Part shown: positions 53,248 to 64,000 of the stretch, piece by piece | Numbering within the stretch: position 1 is the first letter of the stretch | Layout of the letters: every line of letters begins with the position of its first letter | DNA from: Schizophyllum amplum | Lineage: Eukaryota; Basidiomycota; Agaricomycetes; Agaricales; Schizophyllaceae | Reading direction: 5' to 3' | Assembly: GCA_007026445.1 (NCBI GenBank) | Contig: VDMD01000001.1 | Coordinates: forward strand, 2,604,001 to 2,668,000 | Length of the DNA: 64,000 bases | Notes under the pieces: generated by a model | Seen by the model: only the letters and a program-made list of their open reading frames with translations | Told to the model about the DNA's origin: nothing | Database searches by the model: none | Made by a program: the position numbers and the translations under genes

Positions 53248-56200
53248 TCAATCATGTACTTCCAGCATATCGCCACCGTCCGACCCAGCATCACTCCCAC
53301 CTGTGTGCGTGTCTTCTGTCTGCTTCAAAGGCATAGGTGTCACTATGACCACGTCCTCTGCAGGTGGTGGAGGCATTATTTCACTGTTGGGGACGATCAC
53401 CCCATCGTTGCCGCCCTTTTCGCCCTTCTCAGCGCCGGCATCGTCGACGGTGAGCGGCTCGGCTGAGGTAAAAGACTCGGCGAGCGACATGGTGGTCGTC
53501 ACAGCCATATCAAGGACGCTCTCCACACGCTTCTTCAGGACATCGTGTGAGCTGAAGACGGTCTGTCATGCCACCGTGTTAGCAACAGATAAATGTTATG
53601 GCGAACCCGCCGCTGGCTTACCAGATTGACCAAGTTGATTCGCGCCGCCGCATCGTCGACACGGACGATGAAGCAGGGCTCGTTCGCCGCCTGCCCAGCC
53701 TCAGTCAGCTCCTCCGGCCCGTCGGTCTCGTACATCTCGACGTCGCCGAAATGCGCCTCCAGGAATTCGGCGATCTTCTGCACGCGTGATAAGCGGGCGC
53801 TTTCATCCCATTCGTCGGTGTCCGCGTGCGGATGAGTGTGATTGCAGGGTCGGCTAGTCACTGCGAAAAGGTAAGCGCTCGCATACTGGCAACGAAAGGG
53901 GGAGGGATGGCGCACATTTTGCGGTAGCCGGGCTTTTGTCGATGGATGTCAGCAAAGCGAACGTGGAGTCTGCGATCATGTCATGGCTGGCGCCGGACTC
54001 CCATTCAAGGAGCCACTGCCCATTGGCTGCCTCCTTCACATCTAGGACTCCCATGACCTGGATAGTGTGCGGTGAGCGCAGATTGCGACTAATGATGATT
54101 ATTTAACTTACACGTATTGTCCTGGCGCCGTCCTTATCCAGCCCTTCCTCGAGCCGGCCGAACATGCCTTCCAGATGCCATCGCACCAGCTCGTACTGTA
54201 CGTCAAGCGAGAGGCGTTGTCGCTGAGTGACCACACACGTCGACAGCCCCGCAAAGTCTTTCAGGTCTCGCGGATCAAGCAGCGTGTAGGAATAGTCCTT
54301 GGCAACGAGCAACCCAGATAGTACGTCGCTCGATTGTGGCGGCTGGTCAGCGAGGGTGCCGATGGCCTGACAAGATCTCAGTGAGTTAAGAGGCTATGCA
54401 GCGTGCGGATAAAGCCGTACCTTAGCGACGCGTTCTCCTCGGAATGACAGTTCCAATGTTTCCAGATTCCGAGGTGTGTGGATCTTGACATCCTCGTCGC
54501 GCTCCTTGTACCTAGAGGCCATCGCCGCCCTTAGACGACCCATAGCTGTTTGCTCGCCGTGTACAAGAACCTAGGCTCTGTGAGACAGAGATTATAAATC
54601 AACAGCACAGCCGACTCACCACATGCTGCGCCTTCACCGTCTCAATGAACTCTGCGTTCTGCGTGTAGTCCACATGCGCGCTGAACGAGATATAGTCCAC
54701 CGAGATCTTCCGCTGTATGTTGTGGCCCTTGACGGACTGGAATTCCTCCGGCTCCGTCATGATATCCTGCCCAGAGTTCGTCAGCATGCGCACAAAATTA
54801 CAGAACGGCGGGGCGACGGGCGACGAAGGCGGTATCGGGGTGACAGAGGGGACATCGAATCGGCCATCTCATCATCACACATCGCGAGGGGATGGAAAAC
54901 AAGATGTATTTCTTCGTCGTGTATGTACAAGAGTCGAAAGGTACGTGTATGTCGCTGTCGCCACCGCCGCCCACTCGGCACTCACCCTGGCTAGTGTTCC
55001 CTCCACCGAATACCCAGTGACAACCAAGCCGTTGCGGGAGTCGGGCGCCCAGAGCTCAAAGAGTTCTCTGCTGGATCCGGTTTGCATGAAGCCTGGCGTC
55101 GCAAGGACCACACATGGAGGGCCTTCGGCAATCTTCTTCTCCCAGCCGCGCGGTTGTGGTACGTTCGAGATGTATCTGCAGATGTTTGACAGATGCATAT
55201 TCGGGGATCTATCCACTTACTTAAATACGAAGGGGTTGTCGCGCTTGGCGAATCGTGAGCGGATGTTGGAGTTCATGGTGTGAATGTAGGTTTGGTAGAC
55301 AGCCATGGCTTTTCTTGCCAAGCCAGAAGCGTAGTAAATGGGCACATTGTGGAGATCCGGATGCTTCTTCCAGTACTCGTCAAGGATGAGCAGGAGCTCT
55401 TGTGCTCGTCCTAGGGCAAATTGCGGCAACAGAACATGGCCCCCTCGCCTGATGATGGAGTGTACAAGGTTGGTGAAGCGCAATTCCTTCTCATCGCGAG
55501 GTTCGTGGCTCTGCACACCGTAGGTGCTTTCCACTATGAGAACGTCGGGGCGGATTGGAGGTAATTCGGCTTTGACCAGATGACGGTCCTCTTCTCGCGA
55601 ATAGTCGCCAGTGTACAATATTCGGAGACCTGCCATGTCAATGAGGAACATACAAGCGCCCAACACATGACCGGCATGGTAGGGAGTGAAGGAGACACCA
55701 GGACATGGTGTGATGAGTTGATGGGCGGAGACGGTGATGATGGACGCGAGCGACATTGAGATGTCCAGAGGTGAAAAGAGGGCTTCGGAAGAAGAAGATC
55801 TGTACGGCTTTGAGCCACTATCGCATAACGCTATTGTTTGCGCACGCACCCAGTTCGGACGAAGTCCTGCATCATGAATTTGTGCAGGGCTTTTGTGGGA
55901 TGCGTCATGTAAACCTTGCCCTTGCCGTCTCGGAAATTGGTCTATGGCTTCGTTCAACACCCAACTCCAATGCACATGTCTTCAAGCGAACCTTTTCGGT
56001 TATGTACGTCAGGGACGCTGCATGGTCGAGGTGAAAACTGGCTTCGTCAGCATGTCTCGCGAGGAAGGAAAGTGGTGGCACTCACTGAGTGATAAGTATG
56101 GCGTCTACCGTACTCCAGTCCAGGTCGTCAATGAATGGCAAGGAGGCCATGCCGTTGTGAGCTGGGTGGATGCCGGTGTCGCAGACGATTGTCCGACCGC

Positions 56201-56282
56201 GGTACTGCAGCACGCAGCAAGAGCGCCCGACCTCCTGACCGGCGCCGAGCATTGTGATGCTCAGATTTGGTGTCTCGGCCAT
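53248..56282 (-). CDS. YSH1: Pre-mRNA 3'-end endonuclease CPSF73/Ysh1
   Basis: Metallo-beta-lactamase nuclease that cuts pre-mRNA before polyadenylation. Eleven exons (56282-56086, 56037-55992, 55941-55850, 55799-55221, 55175-54986, 54766-54620, 54570-54421, 54366-54112, 54057-53916, 53860-53622, 53562-53248) encode 783 aa. The catalytic motif HFHLDHAA spans the first intron. Others are [29 protein letters not shown], the beta-CASP blocks [13 protein letters not shown] and [20 protein letters not shown], and [14 protein letters not shown]. All zinc ligands are present, so it should be active. The C-terminal dimerisation region ends in an acidic tail. The intron 54985-54767 is 219 nt, about four times the usual size. 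Confidence 0.95.
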
Positions 56283-56447
56283 TTTGTTGATATGGAGATG
56301 GAAGAAGGAGTCAAGGGAACTCGTCCACAGGAGACAAGAGCAGATACTTTCTCACGCTGTTCCCCGTCACAGATCACGATATGTCACGGACGCGGTGTGA
56401 CTGAGCGCGTCGCGTTCGCGCACTTGTCATCAACCACGACCTCCGCC
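56283..56447. promoter_or_regulatory. 165-bp bidirectional promoter, CPSF73 / CTF4
   Basis: Start codons of two divergent essential-type genes are 165 bp apart. It includes ACGCG/CGCG-rich sequence (GTGACTGAGCGCGTCGCG at 56398-56415) that resembles MluI cell-cycle boxes; this is tentative. Confidence 0.45.
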
Positions 56448-59400
56448 ATGCCAGCGCCCACAAAAGACTCCTTCGTCGAGGAATACGTTGGCTCGGGACT
56501 TCTTTCTTATCTTGCATTTACTAGTGATGGGCAGTAAGTCAAGACTCGTCTGCGGAGGGACGCGTTGTTAATGGTCTCACAGGGATGCCTATGTCGGAGG
56601 AGAGGATGGGCTCGCGAGGCGATACGACATGAATGCCTCCGTGAATGAGGAGCCCTCAGTATTTGAAGGGATGGACGGGGAGATATCAGCATTGACCGCG
56701 AATGTGAGTAGTGCGCCGATCGAGCCCATGAGAGAAGAATAACCAGTTGTCTTTAGAACAAGTACTGGCTTGCAGCCGCCGTCGACTCTGACGTCCGGCG
56801 CTTTACAGCGAAGACATCTCCAAATACACAGAACAACTACGAAGTCATCTATCAGCCCAAAGCGGTCACTGTCAGAGCTTTATCCATAAATCCAGCCGGA
56901 ACCAGAGTCGCCATAGCTTCTGAGTGAGTGACCCTCAACCCGCTCTATAATTCATCTCAATTCCCATAGCGAGACATTCGTGAAGATTATAGAGCTCGAG
57001 GACATCACACAAGTGCAGAGTCTCGACGGTGGACACTCAAGAGGAGTGCGGGGTGTGTCGTGGGATCCATCAGGAACGTTGGTGGTACGCGAATACCTTC
57101 CCTCAGCTTTATATACCCGTCTTGAGTTCACTTCCCTACAGACTACGACAGGTGCCGACGGAAAGATCGTCGTATGGGAAGTCAACCAAACGCCCTTCAT
57201 CCGACACACCCTCGAGCGCGTCGTGCTTCCCATCGTGAACGATGACAGCCCTCAATTCAAACACGACGCTTCTGCCATCTGGCATCCCTCCAGTCCATAT
57301 ATCTACGTACTGTCCGGCTCCAATGGTACGGGTGCATTCAGGCAACTTGCATTCTTGCTAACTATCCGGCAGATGTTAAGATCATCAACACTGCTATGAA
57401 CTGGGAGAGCAAGGTGTTTGCATCTGAAGAGACTGGAAGCGTGCTCAGTGCAATCAGCCTCTCTCCAAACGGCTTGTACCTTGCCGCAGCAGCGAAGGAC
57501 CGCGTGTCCATCTGGTCCACTGAAGTCGGTTTCAACAAGGCCGCGAAGCCCGTCGTGCGGTGAGCAAGTTAAACTATATGTGGCGTGTTCTGGTTTTGAT
57601 ACGCTTTCAGACAGGAAAAGGTCTCCAAGGGCTTCATCACCCGGCTGGCCTTCTCACCTTCACAACACCTTCTCGCATGGACTGATTCCGTGGGCGGATT
57701 ATATCGTTGGTGGAAACCCATACCCTCCTCCCTACCAGACTCATGTCAGCGTTCGGCAAAGGACGCCTTGAAGGATGACCTGTTCGATGCCATGCCGGAC
57801 ATCCCTCTCGACGATGACGATAACGATACCCATATGCAGGACGTTCTGAACCAGCCCGAAGATGACTTGGACGACTACGGCGATGCCGAGCGAGCATATG
57901 CGGAGGAGCGCAAGCGTCATCGCGCCGGGCGGAGTGGCTTGCTTGACAAGAATGCTAGAGAAGTAGGCAAGTACTGCTGGGCTTATAAACGGTAGCGGCG
58001 AGACCCTTACCCGCTTGAAGTCAGCATCACTGAGGCGCAGCCTCCCTTCCAGCCTGGGGCTACTCCCGGAAAGCAAGCACGGTACCTAGGTAGGATCGAC
58101 CGCAGGCCTTCGCTATATGTCGATTGGTTCTGACTTTGACTACTAGCGCACAGCCTTCTTGGGGTCGTCGAAGCGACCGTAGTGGACGACGAGCGCCTGG
58201 CGGTCACGGTCTCCTCATTCGACAGGTCCGCGCGGCCGAGCTACAACTTCACCACGACCCATGCACTCCAGCACGGATACATCGGCGAGCGCGGCGTTGT
58301 CTTCGCGTATGACGCCGAAGAGGGCTTGTACAACGAGGAAACCAACGAGACGGAGAGCTCGCCCGCCCGTGTTGTTTATAAGCCCTATGGGTCTAAGGGA
58401 GAGAAACTGGACTGGACATACACGCTCAATGGTGGGACGAAAGTTATGGGTGTCGCGGCTGGCGGCGTTCCCTCTAACGACCTGACAAAGGGGAGCGACC
58501 GCGATCTTGAGGGACTAGGCAACGTCGTGGTGGCCACAGACGAAGGCGACCTCACCTTCCTGAGCGGCACTGGGCGCGAGCGACGCATCATGGGTCTGGG
58601 CGCGGACTTCCTTACCATGGCGGCCAGCGACGAGTGGGTATTCGTGGTATACCGACCTGGGTCGACGACCATAGATGGTGGGCAAATCTTCGGAGACTAT
58701 TGCGCACCTCATTCACACTGATGATTACTCAGGGTCGCAGAACTTGTGGTACTCCTTGATACGGTTCGATGACTTCAGCGTCATGCAGAAGGGCATCTTG
58801 CCACTCGCTAGACAGGTCACTCTACAATGGGCCGGCATCACCACCGAGGGTGTGAGTCTGTCTACTTGAACGCAGTAGATGAAATGCCGATAACGGGAGT
58901 CAGGCCCCTGCTATATACGACAGTGCCGGCTACGTGCACATCCTCGCGAAGTATCGCGTGCCTCATCACGCATCTTGGGCAAGAGTGCTGGACTCGAACG
59001 CTCTGGAGAGACGGAAAGGGAAGGATGAGTCTTACTGGGCGGTCGGCGTCACAGACAGCACATTCATGTGTCTCATCTTAAAGGTGAGGCGGCAGATTCT
59101 TCACGTTGATGCGTCCTGACCCGTTGGTGTAGGGCAAGCAAAAGTTCCCCGGCTTTCCGCGGCCCTTGATACAAGAGATTGACATCCGCCTACCTTTTCG
59201 AAAGGACGAGCCCGCGAACGAAGCGTTAGTGCCAACTGGCTGCAAACGAGCATTCCATTGACAATCGTCACAGTCTAGAGCGCGAGTTCATGCTCCTCGA
59301 AGCCTCCCGCGACGCGCTAGGCGATGAGCTCTCCTCTGATGACGTCTCCACGCGTGAGCATGCCATCGACAAGGAGCTCATCAAGTTGGTCCAGGGCGCG

Positions 59401-60498
59401 TGCAAGGACTCCAACCTCCCTCGCGCGCTCGAGCTCACCAAACTCCTCAATGGGACGCACTCCTTCGACATGGCCGCGAAGATCGGTGACTTCTACAAAA
59501 TGCCGGGCTTCACGGAGAAGGTGCTGTTGCTCAAGGAGGACCGACAGGATGCGGAGGATAGGCTGGAGGAGGCGAGGGAGCGCAGGCAGCGGTGGATACG
59601 AACGGACGCGGCGCCGCGAAGGTTGTCTGTGCCAACAGATACCTCAAGCTCGGTGACGCGGTTGTTCGCTAGCGCGGTTCCACCGGAGCCCGTTCGGCGT
59701 CCTGGACTCGAGCGCGCGGTTCCGGTAGTGGAGCATTCGCGTTTCTCGAGCAATGCGGCAGCAGCTATGCCACCGCCCACGCCTGCTTACTCCGAGTCTC
59801 TACCTCCAACGTCAGAGAGCAAGCGTAAGCGGGACGAGTTCGACGATGTCGAAGAGCAGTCATCGTATGCGCCTCCTCCATCAAAGCAAAGTATGTCGGA
59901 TCTTTCTGCGCTGGGTGCTTGCGTTGACAGCGATACAGAAGCAAACCCTTTTGCGCGCAAGCCAGGACAGGACACCAGTCGAAACCCCTTCGCTAAGCGA
60001 GCAGCAGACAGCAATAAGACGATACAGAAGAGCGAGAGCTTCTTCGAGAAGGTCGATGCGGCCGAGACAGGAACGCAGAAGGCCAAACGTGCGTCTCCTA
60101 TTTTACAAATCATATCATTCTCTGATCTGATGATTTTAGGAGGCTTTGCGGCTGGTGGTAAAGACAAGAAGAAGGAAGGTGGACCGAGGCAGACGACGCT
60201 TTTCGGGCTTCCTCCTGGTCCGGGGAATGATGCAAAGCGACTGAAGAAGAAGGGATCAGAGGCGAAGGCGGCGGCGGAGACGCAAGCTACGTCGCAGATG
60301 GCGGATGTGCCGATGTCGGACGCGCTCGTGTCGGCAACGCCACAAGTTCTGGTACCCTGCAGTCAGCTCGAGGGGCCCGACACACAACTTGACGACTTAG
60401 AAGCTCAGAATACAGACACGCAGGACACGGAGACTCAGCTGGAAGGGTTCGAGAGCCAGGAAGAGTTCATGGAGAGACAGGTTGTGGAGACTCAATAG
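56448..60498 (+). CDS. CTF4: Replisome adaptor Ctf4/AND-1 (Mcl1)
   Basis: Links the CMG helicase to DNA polymerase alpha and other replisome factors. Fourteen exons (56448-56533, 56583-56703, 56757-56923, 56970-57084, 57142-57325, 57373-57559, 57611-57962, 57996-58089, 58147-58677, 58733-58851, 58904-59083, 59133-59224, 59274-60088, 60140-60498) encode 1,133 aa. The N-terminus has WD-type repeats ([37 protein letters not shown]). An acidic linker follows, then the SepB domain ([53 protein letters not shown]), and the helical end ([37 protein letters not shown]). The tail is disordered and contains [16 protein letters not shown]-box-like. The 57963-57995 intron is only 33 nt. Confidence 0.94.
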
Positions 60499-61586
60499 GT
60501 CACCCAAAACAGTCTTTGATATTGAAGACCATACAGGCTGACCCTTTAGCTATGATAGGTTCCGAGCGCTCTGAGCGAATGCGGTGCTGAGAGTATGTTC
60601 TCTAATTTATCTTCAATCTGTACAATACTGGACTTGCCTGCCCCCGATAACATGTCAACGTTAATCAACGCTCGCACGCGACGCTGAGCAAATTGGAAGC
60701 GAGAAACTGCAGAACGCCATGGCTCGATCCCACACGCTCGTACTTACTAACCGACATTCAGACGTGTTTGAATGCCACGGACCACCGCATCCTGACGGCG
60801 ACTGGCGTCGACAAGACCAGCCTGTGGCAGTCTTCAGCACTGTAATAGTGCACCTTAGTGCATTCTCTGGCTCACGATGCACGCCAGAGTCTACCTAGCA
60901 CGGCCTCAATACCAGCTTGCAAGAATCACAAGCACCGTGAAAACGAGGAGATCTACTAGAGTACAGTGAATCTGGTGCCCAAAATTCCATGCTGCCTAAG
61001 TTGTCTCTTTACACAACAAGGATAATATATGCGTGGGAAAGAGAGAGAGAGACACGCTCTCGACTCTCTGCGAGTGAGGATCCGTAAGGTTCAGGCTCAC
61101 CGGATCCAAGACTCGAGGGTGGGTGGGGGGTGAAAAGGAAGATGGATTGGATTGGGAGGTGCTGCGCGAGCACAACGACGTAGAGGACAAGCGGTAAAAC
61201 TGCTGATCGGTGTCGATGTCAGCATATGTTGTTCACTTCCTCCGCGACCGCAGGACACCCTCAGAGAACAACTGTCAGATGAGATGACTCCGAAGAGGGG
61301 ACTGGAACAATGGGTTTGTCATACGGAGAAATATCCGGAGGAGCAGTCTGCATCTGACAAGCGGGCCGCGGCTATCATCCTCTTTCTCAGTCGTTGTTGT
61401 CCTACTTAAGCGAGACAGCTGACCACCTTCAAACCCATTTTAGGAACTACTGACACCATGTTCTGACTGTTCTGACAAACACACCGGCGTCGATACCGAT
61501 GCATAAAAACGGACGTACCGGTTTTCATTGGTGTTCAGCTCAGTGAACTTCCCCTCCCCTCTTGCCTGCCACTTGCAAATCGAGTC
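60499..61586. other. Intergenic region
   Basis: About 1.1 kb. A GA-rich run lies at 61036-61052. No coding frame, TIR pair or RNA gene I can support. Confidence 0.35.
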
Positions 61587-62960
61587 ATGCCTGACCAAAC
61601 CGTCCCCGACACCCAGATTGGTGTCCTTGTCGGCGTATCCGAGAGAACGTTGACCACTGTACCCGTTGGCAAGCCTGGTCCCGATGAAGTCTTGATCAAG
61701 AATATAGCCGTCGCGTCGAATCCCAAGGACTGGAAGGTCGCGCACTGGGCCTTACAGAGGCTCGGAGACAGCGACTTGCATGTCGAGGGGAATGATGTTG
61801 CTGGTATCATCGTCGCGGTCGGCGAGGGCGTGTCCGAGTATAAGATCGGGGCGCGTGTCGCTGCCTTCTCGAAGATGTACACCAAGGACAACAAAGTAAG
61901 CACAATGTGATGACACCCTGAAGACTTATGTGGCTGACGCACAATTTAGTACGGCGCATACCAGCAGTACACAGTCGCGCCAGCTGGCACAACATTCCCC
62001 ATTCCCAACACTACCACTTTCGAGGAAGCGGCCACACTCCCTCTCGCAGTTATGACCGCTTCCATCGGCCTCTTCGTTCGGCTAGGTATCCCCGCACCCG
62101 GTACTGCAGAATCAGGTCAGCAAATCATCATTGCAATGTATGAATGAGTATGTCGACTGCTGACGCCGAATCGTGCCCGCTTCCATCTTTCCCGTGTATA
62201 TGCCGCAATCTCATTGTATTCAGCTTCGACCGCTGGTAAGGCTATCATCATCAATGGTGCGGCGTCATCCGTCGGCGCATACGCTGTCCAACTCGCGAAG
62301 CGTGCGGGCCTCTTTGTTGTCGGAACGGCCGGGGCGTCCAAGGACTATGCTAAGGAAGTGGGTGCTGACGTTGTCATCGACTACCGCGACTACGCGGGTG
62401 ATGCTATCGTGAGCTCCTGCCCAAATTGTAATTCGTTCAAGGCTCACGTCGTATACAGCTCGATGCTCTGAGCTCGGTAGTCGGCGGCCGTTCCACACCC
62501 TGGGCATTTGACGCGGTGACGGCGCACGGCTCCGAGCTCCTGTTCGCTCGCGCGATAGACAAGATTGCGAAGGAGACCAAGGACACGACCCCTCTTCAAA
62601 TTGCGACTGTGTTTGACTCACCTGATGATTTGGTAAAGCAGTTTCCGCCCAGCGTCAAGTTGCATCGTACGCATGTCCGTACGGCATACGGAGAAGACGA
62701 GCAATGTATGGCTCTCATTCCTTTCGCGCTGTACGCCTCTGACGCTGGTGCCTTCCTTGTATTCAGTCGCCGCGTCGTTCTATCGCAAGATCTCTCTATG
62801 GCTTGCTGAGAGTGCAAATCCATTCAAGTGCAACCGCTGCAAGGTTATGCCCAGTGGGCTTGCAGATGTGGGGAAGGGACTCGAGTTGCTTAGCACTGGG
62901 AACGTGCACGGCGAGAAGATTGTATACCGCATTGCCGACACACCAGGCCTGAAGGCGTAG
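61587..62960 (+). CDS. MDR-family oxidoreductase (trans-enoyl reductase-like)
   Basis: Zinc-independent medium-chain dehydrogenase/reductase. Five exons (61587-61895, 61950-62115, 62224-62408, 62459-62705, 62767-62960) encode 366 aa. It has the GroES-like start (VGKPGPDEVLIKNIAVASNP, KDWKV), the HVEGNDVAGIIVAVGEGV block, the cofactor-binding AIIINGAASSVGAYAVQLAK, GADVVIDYRD and the C-terminal LEKISYRI-like GEKIVYRIADTPG. No structural or catalytic zinc cysteines are in place, so NADPH-dependent enoyl reductase-type chemistry is likely. Such genes occur both alone and in polyketide clusters; no synthase gene is nearby here, so a biosynthetic cluster is not supported. Confidence 0.9.
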
Positions 62961-63153
62961 GAGGCATGACCGGCATGATACATGAGTCATGGTACACATT
63001 CCAAGCTCCAAGAGTCTTGCAATTACAAATAGTCCAATGAATCAATGGACTGCGACAATGGACTTCCATTACAATAAATACTGCCAGTCCCGTGTCAGTA
63101 CACTGCTGGCGGAAGGCCCGTAGACTCACCTCTACAGTTAGTTATTCCTCACA

Positions 63154-64000
63154 TTAATTTATACTTGTTGCAGATTTATTTGCGCTCGTTATGATGATCT
63201 CCGTGGATATTCGAGTATGTGTAGCGTCTTCCGGGCTACGTAGCGAAGAGGGGCCCGGCTCGGCCGTCCAGTGGCTGTTTGTTCCAACATCCGAATCTTG
63301 CGTTGTTGTGTCGTCGTGTGGTGCCTGTGGTGAAGGCTCGACCGAGTCGGCGAAGTGTATAGGGTGCGATACAGCTTGTGTATCAATCAAAGATTGCGTC
63401 GCGGAGCGCTGCATGGCGACGACGAGGACGATGAAGGTCGGATAGATGCCCTAGGGTGAGCTACATGAGTAGGCGCATGTCTAGCAGAGGATGCCAGCAC
63501 GTACGGCGACCGTATGGTAGGCGGTACTGATGACGCCGTACGCGGCAAGTGTGTTCGGGCCCTCAGTGATATTTATGACGAGGTAGACGACCTGGCGCGA
63601 CTTAGAGCCCAGTTCATTGCGAACATCAAGCTTGCGACGTACCCAAATCAGACAATAGACGAGGCCAGATTCCACCAGTAGGAGGAGGACCTTCTCAACG
63701 CGGGTCGTCTTCGTCCATGGGCCGAATGAGCCCTTGATATCGCGCCTATAATACCTACAAAACTTGTCAGCAAAGTCACAGCCGTGAACAACTAAACTTC
63801 GCACCAGACTTGTATGCCTACCAGTGCCGTAGCCACAAAATTCGTGAACAGCAGCGGAATCGTCATCATGAGTGTTCGCAGTTTTGGCTCCCCCGCCAAC
63901 AAATCTGATGTCGACCAAAAGCATTCAACAGCGACACCGACTGCGAAGCATCAGATTCTCATGCTAGACATGCGGCATGCATACGAAGGCTCACCCAAAC
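63154..64000 (-). CDS. Multi-span membrane protein of basidiomycete type, 3' part
   Basis: Four complete exons at the 3' end (63904-63805, 63754-63643, 63591-63505, 63450-63154); the gene continues past the right edge. They read LLAGEPKLRTLMMTIPLLFT and NFVATALVGIQVWYYRRDIK, then KTTRVEKVLLLLVESGLVYC and LIWVVYLVINITEGPN, then YGVISTAYHTVAGIYPTFIV and LVVAMQRS. At least three hydrophobic spans are visible, followed by an ~80-residue hydrophilic Ser/Thr-rich tail. This matches a large Agaricomycete family of seven-span proteins with a conserved VESGxxYC helix and TFIVxxVxxQRS end; function unknown. Confidence 0.8.

Noticed and set aside
61587..62960. MDR reductase as part of a polyketide cluster
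   Set aside because: No polyketide synthase, P450 or transporter gene lies nearby in the window.
1..64000. CRISPR arrays, prophage, operons, rRNA
   Set aside because: The DNA is eukaryotic with spliceosomal introns; no such structures were seen.

Overview
This is chromosomal DNA from a basidiomycete fungus, most likely an Agaricomycete such as a polypore or other wood or litter decayer. The genes are cut by many short GT-AG introns, mostly 45-65 nt, and several exons are only 7-14 nt. The coding DNA is GC-rich. The gene set includes a GATA nitrogen regulator of AreA type, a Zn2Cys6 regulator, secreted GH5 and GH76 enzymes, a phytase, and lineage-restricted secreted and membrane proteins. I joined exons by hand from splice signals and frame. 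Where I list exons, the spliced length divides by three and ends at a stop.

Layout, left to right. 1-443 (-): 5' part of complex I subunit NDUFS7. 621-3053 (+): meiotic recombination gene MND1, whose fourth exon is interrupted by a 1,104-bp TA-flanked inverted-repeat element at 898-2001. 3423-4593 (-): Ser/Thr kinase. 5103-6717 (-): nucleoside hydrolase, divergent from a secreted protein of unknown function at 6881-8519 (+). 8792-9532 (-): fungal low-complexity protein. 10620-12592 (+): GH5 mannanase. 12806-14468 (-): phytase. 15020-19813 (-): Sec7-PH Arf exchange factor. 20369-23750 (-): AreA-like GATA factor, followed by a 2.8-kb gap holding a 418-bp inverted-repeat element. 26835-28289 (-): signal peptide peptidase, divergent from carnitine acetyltransferase at 28855-30921 (+). 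31517-32652 (+): HPT1-like phosphoribosyltransferase, with a 213-bp inverted-repeat element in its promoter. 33025-33435 (-): small Tudor-like protein with an in-frame stop. 34822-36351 (+): GH76 mannanase, followed by a broken GH76 tail. 37703-40227 (+): Zn2Cys6 factor. 40431-41526 (+): unknown conserved protein. 42040-42900 (+): APH-type kinase. 43451-47046 (-): large protein ending in what looks like a Ulp1-like domain without its cysteine. 48518-49622 (+): secreted glycopeptide-like protein. 50229-50582 (+): small hydrophilic protein. About 50815-51955 (-): degraded NmrA gene. 53248-56282 (-): CPSF73/YSH1, sharing a 165-bp promoter with CTF4/AND-1 at 56448-60498 (+). 61587-62960 (+): MDR enoyl reductase-like protein. 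63154-64000 (-): membrane protein running off the right edge.

The genes do not form one pathway. The clearest themes are (i) extracellular nutrient release (mannanases, phytase, nucleoside hydrolase) near an AreA-like nitrogen regulator; (ii) three sequence-unrelated TIR elements, all flanked by TA, two in presumed promoters and one inside a gene; (iii) several decayed or possibly inactivated loci. I found no CRISPR array, rRNA or convincing tRNA.
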